The position numbers and the translations under genes are program-made. A stretch of 41,179 bases of DNA from Pseudomonadota bacterium (lineage in GTDB: Bacteria > Pseudomonadota > Alphaproteobacteria > Rhizobiales > Beijerinckiaceae): positions 1 to 41,179 of the forward strand of contig JAFAEL010000071.1 in assembly GCA_023423995.1 (NCBI GenBank), read 5' to 3'. Shown here one piece after another: positions 30,574 through 37,668 of this stretch. Position 1 is the stretch's first letter. Every line of letters begins with the position of its first letter. Under the pieces are notes generated by a model. The model saw only the letters and a program-made list of their open reading frames with translations. It was not told the origin of the DNA and did not search any database.

Positions 30574-32316
30574 TCAGATCCCGAGCTCGCCCTGGCGGAT
30601 GGTGGACTCACGCCGGGTCTGCTTGAAGACGGATGCATCGATCCATGGTGTGTGCGGGCGAGCCCCGCCCAGCACCTCGCCGACCGTGAGGATCTGGATC
30701 TTCTGGAAGCTGCCGTGCTCTGTCTTGTAGAGGCCGGCCGCCGCCGCTTCCCTCCGCATCGCCGAGGTGGGCTCCTCGAGTGTGAGGAAAACCCCCATCT
30801 TCGCCCGCTCGCGCTCGACGGCCGCGATCAGGCTGCGGATTTGTGCCGCCCCGACGCTGGCCCCTCCCTTCACCTCTACGATCGCCTTCTCTGTCGTGCG
30901 TCCATCCGGCTTGAAGTAGAGATAGCCGTCCACCCCGCCGTCGGCCCCCTTTCGCCCGCCACGGAAGGGCTGGGCCTCGATCGTCGATAGCACCCAAAGC
31001 TGGAACTGGTGCTTGTCTGCTGCCGCGAGTTCGCGTGCGCCGCCGATGTCTCTCGGTACACCCTGGATTTCGAAATCCGCTCGCGGAAAGGCTTCGACAA
31101 GCCGGCGCTTCACGAGGCCGATCGCCAGATGCGTGATGTCGATGCCGATCCATCGTCGGTTCAGCTTCTCGGCTGCGTGCACGGTCGTGCCGCAGCCGCA
31201 GAAGGGGTCGAGCACGAGGTCGCCCTCGCTCGACGATGCAGCGATGATGCGCTCGAGAAGAGCGACGGGCTTTTGGGTAGGGTACCCGGTACTCTGCGCG
31301 CCGATCGCAGGCTTTACGTCCTGCCAATCATTCTGCAGCGGAACTCCCGGCATTCGTCCAGGTACCGTTTGTAGTTCGGCATGCCGTTGCGCGTATAGGT
31401 GAGGCGGCCTCCTCGCTCGAACTCGATCATCCCTTTCTGGGAGAAAGCCCAGAAACGTCCTCGGTACGGACGAGCGATGCCGTACTCCCACCCAGGCTTC
31501 GGGTCCTTCCACTCGTCCGTGAGATCACCGCACCAATCACCGCTGGCCCGGCGCTTGATGCGCCAGTCGTAGCTGACATCGCCGCCCCGGCTTCGCAGCC
31601 GTCAGGTCACCTAACCTGAACCTGCGGCGACTGTTGCTGTCGGTATGTCTGTAGAAGGCGTCGAGATAGCTGTCATCATATGGTGTGTAGGCCCAGTTCC
31701 ACGTCCAATCAGCACCTTTCGTACAGAACAGAATGATGTCTCTTACTTGGCCGTAGGTGCGCCGCCCCTGCTTCGCATCGTTGTGCGCGCTGGCCCTGCG
31801 CCAACTGATCTCCGTCCTGAAGCGCTTCGCCCCGAAAACGGCGTCAAGCAACAGCTTGAGGTAGTGGCTCGCAGTGGGATCACAGTGCAGATACAGCGAG
31901 CCGGTTGGCTTCAGGACGCGGTGCAATTCGATTAGGCGCACCGCCATCATGGCGAGATACGCCATCATGTCGTTCTCCTTCAGGAACGACCGCATGGCTC
32001 GCAGCATCTCTGCGGCGTCTGTGTTGCCGCTGTTTACGACCTCGTCGAAGGCGCGTCCTGCGGCGCCGTCCCAGTGCCAGGTGTCTTCGAACGCCTCGAT
32101 CTGCGCTTGCGAGCGTTCCCCGGCTGGTGACCTGAACAGAACGTTGTAGGTCGCGTTCGAGTTGAAGGGCGGGTCGAGGTAGATGAGATCTATGCTCTCG
32201 TCCTCGATGTGGTCGCGGAGGATCGTAAGGTTGTCGCCGTAGAACAGCGTATCGATACCCGGCGTGATCCGCACCGCGTTCCGCCCCCAGCTCGCGAAGC
32301 CGCGGGTTCGATACAA
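30574..32316 (-). pseudogene. DNA methyltransferase with nuclease-like C-terminus, two frameshifts
   Basis: This is a beta-type amino-methyltransferase: motif IV DLIYLDPPF comes first, then a target-recognition region, then motif I DPFCGCGTT with IGIDI. The last roughly 170 residues contain GVDGYLYF and IVEVKGG, resembling a PD-(D/E)xK nuclease core of the Mrr type. The reading frame is broken twice: an extra base at the G run (plus strand 31585-31588) causes a stop at 31537, and a missing base near 31353-31354 restores frame. Between them the shifted frame keeps conserved sequence (PGWEYGIARPYRGRFWAFS). Corrected, the product is about 566-580 residues depending on TTG 32316 or GTG 32274 as start. 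Base composition is less GC-rich than the flanks, suggesting transfer. It would modify, and possibly cut, DNA; the recognition sequence is unknown. Confidence 0.8.
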
Positions 32317-32317
32317 C

Positions 32318-32347
32318 CTAAGATGTAGTTAGAAAATGCTACCTTAG
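32318..32347. repeat. AT-rich imperfect inverted repeat upstream of methyltransferase
   Basis: CTAAG-AT-GTAG (32318-32328) pairs with CTAC-CTTAG (32339-32347) around TTAGAAAATG. This is the most AT-rich stretch in the region and lies between the start of the methyltransferase remnant and the NHL-repeat gene. It probably contains promoter elements and may mark the edge of acquired DNA; no flanking direct repeat was seen. Confidence 0.35.
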
Positions 32348-32479
32348 TTTGTGTTTGGCTGACTCCAGCGTGGAGTGCGGTCTGCTTGTACCAGCTCTGC
32401 TCCAGGCGACCTGGAACCCGGCCCGAAACCGCGCAAGTATGTCCCTCCCAAGACGAGAACAGTCGGGGAGGAAACATCG

Positions 32480-33592
32480 ATGAGAGTTCCCGCGCTTGCG
32501 GCGGCATGTTTGCTGGCCGCTTGCTCGGCCGCGTTTGCGGCCGAGCCGCTGAAGTTCGAGGTCGACGCCGCCTGGCCGAAGCCGCTTCCGAACGACTGGT
32601 TGATGGGGCAGGCCGCCGGGGTGGCCGTGGATGCCGACGACAATATCTGGGTGGTGCAGCGGCCGCGCACGCTGACGGATGACGAGAAGGGTGCGAGCCT
32701 CAACCCGCCGCGCTCGAAATGCTGCAAGCCGGCCCCGCCCGTGCTCGTGTTCAACCAGGCGGGCGACCTCATCAAGAGCTGGGGTGGGCCGGGCGAGGGT
32801 TACAACTGGCCGCAGAACGAGCACGGCATCCACATCGACCAGAAGGGGTTCGTGTGGCTCGCCGGGAACGGCGAGCAGGACGGCCAGATCCTGAAATTCA
32901 CGCCGGACGGCAAGTTCGTCATGCAGATCGGCAAGCAAGGGCCGCAGACGAACAGTCTCGACACGAGCCGGCTCGGCCGGCCGGCCGGCATGATGGTCGA
33001 TACTGCCAGCAACGAGCTCTTCGTGGCGGACGGCTACGGCAATACGCGCATCATCGTGTTCGATGCGGATACGGGCGCCTACAAGCGGATGTGGGGGGCC
33101 TACGGCAAGCCGCCGACGGACGAGAAGCTTCCGGCCTACAGCCCGGGCGAGACACCGCCGACCCAGTTCAGGAACCCCGTCCATTGCGTGCAGGTCGCCC
33201 GCGACGGGCTCGTCTATGTCTGCGACCGGGTCAGCAATCGCGTCCAGGTGTTCCGAAAGGACGGCACCTTCGTGAAGGAGTTCTTCGTCGAGAAGGGCAC
33301 GCGCGGCAACGGCGCGGTCTGGGAACTGGCTCTGTGGCCGGACGAGAAGGAGAGCCTGTTGCTGAATGCCGACGGCGAGAACAACGAGGTGCGCACGCTG
33401 AGCCGTGACAACGGCGAGGTGATGGGCGCCTTCGGGCGCAATGGCCGCAATGCGGGCCAGTTCCACTGGGTGCACAATCTCGCGGTCGACTCCAAGGGCA
33501 ATGTCTTCACGACCGAGGTCGACACCTCGAAGCGGGCTCAGAAGTTCCTGTTCAAGGGCGACATGGTCTTGCGCAAGCGCTCCGCCCAGTAG
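32480..33592 (+). CDS. Secreted NHL-repeat beta-propeller protein
   Basis: The 370-residue exported protein has a signal peptide (MRVPALAAACLLAACSAAFA, with a Cys that could instead be lipidated). It carries repeated blade motifs of the NHL type: AAGVAVDADDNIWV, HGIHIDQKGFVWL, AGMMVDTASNELFVADGYGN, CVQVARDGLVYVCDRVSNRVQVF and HNLAVDSKGNVFTTEV. These form a six-bladed propeller like peptidyl-glycine hydroxylating lyase or SMP-30-type proteins. A GGGGAGGA site precedes the ATG at 32480. The function is not known; similar proteins often act as binding or hydrolase-like periplasmic factors in aromatic catabolism regions. Confidence 0.8.
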   Translation: MRVPALAAACLLAACSAAFAAEPLKFEVDAAWPKPLPNDWLMGQAAGVAVDADDNIWVVQRPRTLTDDEKGASLNPPRSKCCKPAPPVLVFNQAGDLIKSWGGPGEGYNWPQNEHGIHIDQKGFVWLAGNGEQDGQILKFTPDGKFVMQIGKQGPQTNSLDTSRLGRPAGMMVDTASNELFVADGYGNTRIIVFDADTGAYKRMWGAYGKPPTDEKLPAYSPGETPPTQFRNPVHCVQVARDGLVYVCDRVSNRVQVFRKDGTFVKEFFVEKGTRGNGAVWELALWPDEKESLLLNADGENNEVRTLSRDNGEVMGAFGRNGRNAGQFHWVHNLAVDSKGNVFTTEVDTSKRAQKFLFKGDMVLRKRSAQ

Positions 33593-33605
33593 GCCATCCC
33601 CAGGA

Positions 33606-33635
33606 TGGTCCGGCGGACCGCGGCCCGCCGGACCA
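33606..33635. terminator. Bidirectional hairpin between NHL and IclR genes
   Basis: TGGTCCGGCGG (33606-33616) and CCGCCGGACCA (33625-33635) form a perfect 11-bp stem with an 8-nt loop in the 83-bp gap between converging genes. Position and strength suggest transcription termination for both the NHL gene and the catabolic operon, although neither side has a T tract. Confidence 0.55.
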
Positions 33636-33675
33636 TGAGCGTCCCGGAATGCGGAGTTTCCGACTCGGACGAGCC

Positions 33676-34473
33676 TCAGACCGTGATCGTGGGGACGTGT
33701 TCCCGCAGCAGGGCCGTGAGCTCCGCGAGGCGCGGGCCCAGGATACGGTCCGTCACGGAGGCGATGCTGATCCCCGCGATCGGTGTCCGGCGGGAGGACC
33801 AGATCGCCATGCCGACACCCGAGACGCCGGGCGTCAGGACCTGCTGGCTGATGCCGTAGCCGGTCACGCGCGTGCGCATCACGGCGTCGCGCATGTCCTT
33901 CAGCTCGAAGTTGTAGGCGGCGAACTCGGCCTTCTTCTCGCGCAGGATCGCCTCGAACTCCGTCTCCGGCAGCCCGGCCAGCATCGCGAGCCCGGCCGCC
34001 CCGACCCCGAGCGGCCTGCGGTCGCCGATATTCATCGTCATCACCCGGATCGGGAAATGACCCTCGATGCGGTCGAGGCAGATGGCGTCGGTTCCGGAGC
34101 GCAGGACGAGATAGACCGTGTCGCCCGTCGCGGCCGCGAGATGCTCGAGAACGGGGCGGGCCGCGCGGACCAGCCCGCTCTGCTGCGGGGCCGAGAGGCC
34201 CAGCTCGAAGATGAGCGGCCCGAGCTTGTAGCGCCGCGTCTCGGGATCCTGCGCGACGAGATGCTCCTGCATCAGGCCGAGGAGGATACGGCGTGCCGTC
34301 GGGTGCGGCAGCTCGGTGCGACGGGCCAGTTCGGAGAGGCCGATGCCGCTCTCGCTCCGCCGCGCCACCGCCGTCAGGATCTGCGCCGCACGGTGGATCG
34401 CCTGGACGCCGGCCGCGTCTTCGACAGGGCGCGGCGGGCGGCCGCCGCGCTCAGCTTTCCCGTCGCCCGCCAT
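33676..34473 (-). CDS. IclR-family transcriptional regulator
   Basis: The 265-residue regulator has an N-terminal winged helix-turn-helix (about residues 20-85, AIHRAAQILTAV then LSELARRTELPHPTARRIL) and a C-terminal effector domain (about 95-260) typical of IclR. The family usually represses or activates catabolic operons and binds a carboxylate or aromatic effector. Its ATG lies inside the end of the upstream acyl-CoA dehydrogenase gene (23-nt overlap), so it is probably the last gene of that operon and regulates it. The shared dyad upstream of the first operon gene is a plausible binding site. Confidence 0.9.
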   Translation of the reverse strand: MAGDGKAERGGRPPRPVEDAAGVQAIHRAAQILTAVARRSESGIGLSELARRTELPHPTARRILLGLMQEHLVAQDPETRRYKLGPLIFELGLSAPQQSGLVRAARPVLEHLAAATGDTVYLVLRSGTDAICLDRIEGHFPIRVMTMNIGDRRPLGVGAAGLAMLAGLPETEFEAILREKKAEFAAYNFELKDMRDAVMRTRVTGYGISQQVLTPGVSGVGMAIWSSRRTPIAGISIASVTDRILGPRLAELTALLREHVPTITV

Positions 34474-35503
34474 GATCGATCAGATGCCGGGCCACGATGG
34501 CACGCGAGGCCTGGGCATCGCCGAAGCTGGAGGCGAGCCGCCGTGCGCGCTTGAGGTAGAGATGGGCGGGGTGCTCCCAGGAGAACCCGGCTGCGCCGTG
34601 GATCTGGATGCAGCCGGCGGTCGCCGCGAGGGCGGCCTCGGTGGCGGCGGCGCGGGCGGCGTGGATCTGGGCCGAGGCATCGCTCTCGCCTGCGTCGAAC
34701 GCCGCGGATGCGGCCGCAACCAGCGTGCGGGCATTCTCCGTCAGGATGAAGTCGTCCACGATCCGGTGCTTCACGGCCTGGTAGGCGCCGATCGGCGAGC
34801 CGAACTGGCGGCGCTCCTTGGCATAGGAAACGGCGATCTCCCCGGCGCGCTCGGCGATGCCCGTGAGCTCCGCCGCGATCCAGAGATGCGCCGGCAGAAG
34901 GAGTTCGTCCAGCTCTGTCGCGACCTCGGCGGTGTCGAGCGCCTTCTCGAATGCGGTGCGCGGGAGCGCTCCGATCGGGCAGGTCGGGTCGAGCGGCTGC
35001 CGGCTCTGCGCGGCGCCTGAGGCGAGCCACAGGATGCGCGTTCCGCCGCTCGTCCGCGGAGACAGGACGAGAATGTCGGTCGCCTCCTCGGCATGGGCGA
35101 TCAGGATGTCGCCATTGGCCGAACCGGTTCCGGCATCCAGGCCGACCGCGACCCGCCGCTCGCCGGCAAGGCTGGAAGCCGAGAGGTCCTGCAGCCACTC
35201 CGCCTGGGCGGCGCGTGCGAGCGCGGGCAGCAGGGCAAAGCTCAGGAAAGGCCCGGGGGCGAGCGAGCGCCCGATCTCGTGCGCCAGGAGGGCCGCCTCG
35301 GCGAGGCCGAGCCCGAGGCCGCCGGCCTCTTCGGGAACGCAGATGGCGCTCCAGCCCTGCTCGGCGGCCAGCGCCATCACGGCCTGGCCCGCGCCGGCCG
35401 GGAGCCCGTCGCCGCGGCCCAGATCGAGATCCTCCGGGTATCCGGCCAGCGCGCGGCGCGCCGTATCCCGCAGGAGGGCCTGCGCTTCGTTCAACTCCGC
35501 CAT
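34451..35503 (-). CDS. Acyl-CoA dehydrogenase, smaller subunit type
   Basis: The 350-residue acyl-CoA-dehydrogenase-fold protein is shorter than a standard enzyme. It keeps a VPEEAGGLGLGLAEAALLAHE-type N-terminal domain, a C-terminal four-helix domain with ERRQFGSPIGAYQAVKH, and HGAAGFSWEHPAHLYLKRAR. It begins at ATG 35503, eleven nucleotides after the larger dehydrogenase gene. Adjacent unequal acyl-CoA dehydrogenase pairs can form alpha2beta2 enzymes, as known for mycobacterial FadE26-FadE27 and FadE28-FadE29; I infer the same here. The upstream in-frame extension lies in the neighbouring gene. Confidence 0.85.
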   Translation of the reverse strand: MAELNEAQALLRDTARRALAGYPEDLDLGRGDGLPAGAGQAVMALAAEQGWSAICVPEEAGGLGLGLAEAALLAHEIGRSLAPGPFLSFALLPALARAAQAEWLQDLSASSLAGERRVAVGLDAGTGSANGDILIAHAEEATDILVLSPRTSGGTRILWLASGAAQSRQPLDPTCPIGALPRTAFEKALDTAEVATELDELLLPAHLWIAAELTGIAERAGEIAVSYAKERRQFGSPIGAYQAVKHRIVDDFILTENARTLVAAASAAFDAGESDASAQIHAARAAATEAALAATAGCIQIHGAAGFSWEHPAHLYLKRARRLASSFGDAQASRAIVARHLIDHGGRRES

Positions 35504-35514
35504 GTTCTCAATCC

Positions 35515-36675
35515 TCAGCGGGGCAGGCCGAGCACGCGCTCGCCGACGACGTTGCGCTGGATCTCCGACGTGCCGGCCAGGATCGTCTCGGCCATCGACC
35601 AGAGATGCTCCCGCTGCCACCACCGGCCGCGCTGGGCGGCGGGCTCCTGCGGGCCGAGCGCCGCCTCCGGGCCGAGGATGTCCATCGCAAGGGCGAGAAG
35701 GCGCTGGTGGCTCTCGCTCCAGAGCAGCTTGATGAAGGAGCCTTCCGGGCCCGGCTGCTCGTGCCGCGCCGCGGCGGCCAGCATGGTCCTCGCGTGAAGC
35801 TTCAGCGCCTGCACGTCGATATAGCTGCGGGCGAGCCGGTCGCGGATGACAGGATCCTCGGATACGGGGCGGCCGTCCCGCCGCATGGCGCGCGCGACCT
35901 CGACGAGATCGCGCAGCTCCTCCTCCATGCGGACGAGGCGCGGGACGAAATAGGTGGCGCGCTCATAGCTCGCCGCCGCCATGGCGATGGCCCAGCCGGC
36001 ATTCTCGTCGCCGACCCGGTTCTCGACCGGGACCCGCACCTCGTCGAAGAAGACCTCGTTGAACTCCTGCTCCCCGTTCATCTGCCGGATCGGCCGGACC
36101 GTGATGCCGGGGCTCTTCATGTCCACGAGCAGGAAGCTGATGCCCTTGTGCTTCGGCGCCTCGGCATCCGTCCGGGCGAGCACGAAGCACCAATCCGCGA
36201 CATGCGCGAAGCTCGTCCAGATCTTCTGGCCCGAGACCACGTAATGGTCGCCGTCGCGGATCGCGCGCGTGCGCAGAGACGCGAGGTCGGAGCCCGCGCC
36301 GGGCTCCGAATAGCCCTGGCACCAGATCTCCTCGTTGGAGAGGATCTTGGGCAGGAACCGGCGCTTCTGCGCATCGGAGCCGAAGAGGAGCAGCGTCGGG
36401 CCGAGGATCCCGTGCCCGATCATGTTGATGCCCTGCGGCGCGCCGGCCCGGGCATATTCCTCGTGGAAGATCGCGATCAGCTCGACCGGCAGGCCGCGCC
36501 CGCCGAGCTCGACCGGCCAGCCGAGGCCGGACCAGCCCGCGGCGCACAGGTGATCCTCGAAGGCCCGCCTGTAATCGGGGTCATGGACGCTCGCTTCAGG
36601 AAAGCGGGAGCCGACGAGCGCGAGATTCTCGGCGAGCCAGCGCCTCACCTCTTCTATGAAAGCCTGAGCGTCCAT
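35515..36675 (-). CDS. Acyl-CoA dehydrogenase, larger subunit type
   Basis: The 386-residue flavoprotein has the normal acyl-CoA dehydrogenase layout: an N-terminal helical domain, the FAD/substrate segment WCQGYSEPGAGSDLASLRTRA, the beta domain with KIWTSFAHVADW, and a C-terminal domain ending GTSEIQRNVVGERVLGLPR. It introduces the trans-2,3 double bond in an acyl-CoA. It lies 4 nt after the solute-binding-protein gene and 11 nt before the smaller dehydrogenase, so it is part of the operon and may be the flavin-binding partner. The acyl substrate is not known. Confidence 0.9.
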   Translation of the reverse strand: MDAQAFIEEVRRWLAENLALVGSRFPEASVHDPDYRRAFEDHLCAAGWSGLGWPVELGGRGLPVELIAIFHEEYARAGAPQGINMIGHGILGPTLLLFGSDAQKRRFLPKILSNEEIWCQGYSEPGAGSDLASLRTRAIRDGDHYVVSGQKIWTSFAHVADWCFVLARTDAEAPKHKGISFLLVDMKSPGITVRPIRQMNGEQEFNEVFFDEVRVPVENRVGDENAGWAIAMAAASYERATYFVPRLVRMEEELRDLVEVARAMRRDGRPVSEDPVIRDRLARSYIDVQALKLHARTMLAAAARHEQPGPEGSFIKLLWSESHQRLLALAMDILGPEAALGPQEPAAQRGRWWQREHLWSMAETILAGTSEIQRNVVGERVLGLPR

Positions 36676-36679
36676 GGCC

Positions 36680-37654
36680 TCAGTTCCCCGGCTGGATGCC
36701 GGCGTCCTTCGCGGTCTTCGCCCATTTCGCGAGGTCTTCCTTCACGAACTCGGCGAATTGCGGCGACGGATAGGCCAGGATCTCGAGGCCGAGCTGGGCG
36801 AACCGCGTCTTCACGTCCTCCTGCGCGAGGATCTCGAGCAGTTCCTTGTTCAGGCGCTCCACGATGGCGGAATCGAGCTTCGCCGGGCCGAACACGCCGA
36901 GCCATGGCACCGCCTCGTAGCCGGGCAGCCCCGACTCCGCGATGGTCGGCAGGTTAGGCATGAGCGGCGACCGCTTGGCAGAGGTCACGCCGAGCGCCCG
37001 GATGGCCTTCGACTCGATATGCGGGCCCGAGGAGGCGAGCGCGTCGAACATGATCGGGATGCGGCCGGCCACGAGATCGGTCAGGGCGGGCGCGCTGCCG
37101 CGATAGGGCACGTGGACCAGCTCGACACCCGCCATCTTGGCGAACATCTCGGCTTCCATGTGGGTCGAGGTGCCGTGGCCGACCGAGCCATAGGCGAGCT
37201 TGCCGGGCTGCTGCTTCGCCAGCGCGATCAGCTCCGCGACGGACTTCGCCGGGACGTTGTCGGCGACCACGAGCACGTGGAGCGGCGAGACGAGCAGCGT
37301 CACCGGCGTGAAGTCGGCGATCGGGTCGTAGCGGACCTTCGTCACGTTCGGGTTGATGGTGTGGGCCGAGGCTGCGACGAGCAGCGTGTGGCCGTCCGGC
37401 GCTGCGCGCGCGACCTGGTCGGTCGCCACCATGGTGCCGGCGCCGACGACGTTCTCGACGAGCACGTTCTGGCCGATCCGGTCGCGCAGTTTCTCCGCCA
37501 CGATGCGGGCCATGGTGTCGGCCGCACCGCCGGGCGAGAACGGGACGACCAGCCGGATCGGCTGGCTCGGCCATGAGTTCGCGACGGCGCCCGTGGGCAG
37601 CGTCGCGAGGCCGAGTGCGGCGGCGGCCGCGAAGGTGAAGGCGCGTCTGTTCAC
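36680..37654 (-). CDS. TTT-family (Bug/TctC-type) solute-binding protein
   Basis: The 324-residue periplasmic binding protein of the tripartite tricarboxylate transporter type starts at GTG 37654. The start is set by a GGAGGAA site and a signal peptide (VNRRAFTFAAAAALGLATLPTGAVA). It has the family motifs PIRLVVPFSPGGAADTMAR (first ligand loop), the GAGTMVATDQVARAAPDGHTLL region and YGSVGHGTSTHM. These proteins bind carboxylates or aromatic acids. No TctA or TctB membrane gene is in the window, so it is an orphan receptor that must work with a distant transporter or as a sensor. It is flanked by CoA-activation and oxidation genes. Confidence 0.9.
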   Translation of the reverse strand: MNRRAFTFAAAAALGLATLPTGAVANSWPSQPIRLVVPFSPGGAADTMARIVAEKLRDRIGQNVLVENVVGAGTMVATDQVARAAPDGHTLLVAASAHTINPNVTKVRYDPIADFTPVTLLVSPLHVLVVADNVPAKSVAELIALAKQQPGKLAYGSVGHGTSTHMEAEMFAKMAGVELVHVPYRGSAPALTDLVAGRIPIMFDALASSGPHIESKAIRALGVTSAKRSPLMPNLPTIAESGLPGYEAVPWLGVFGPAKLDSAIVERLNKELLEILAQEDVKTRFAQLGLEILAYPSPQFAEFVKEDLAKWAKTAKDAGIQPGN

Positions 37655-37668
37655 AAATTCCTCCAGGA

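Noticed and set aside
30574..32316. Treating the methyltransferase as two separate intact genes
   Set aside because: The second part begins in shifted, meaningless sequence and lacks its own start signal; conserved residues continue across the gap in another frame, so it is one broken gene.
30126..33675. Mobile element or integration site around the methyltransferase
   Set aside because: No transposase, integrase, terminal inverted repeats, flanking direct repeats or tRNA were found; only composition hints at transfer.
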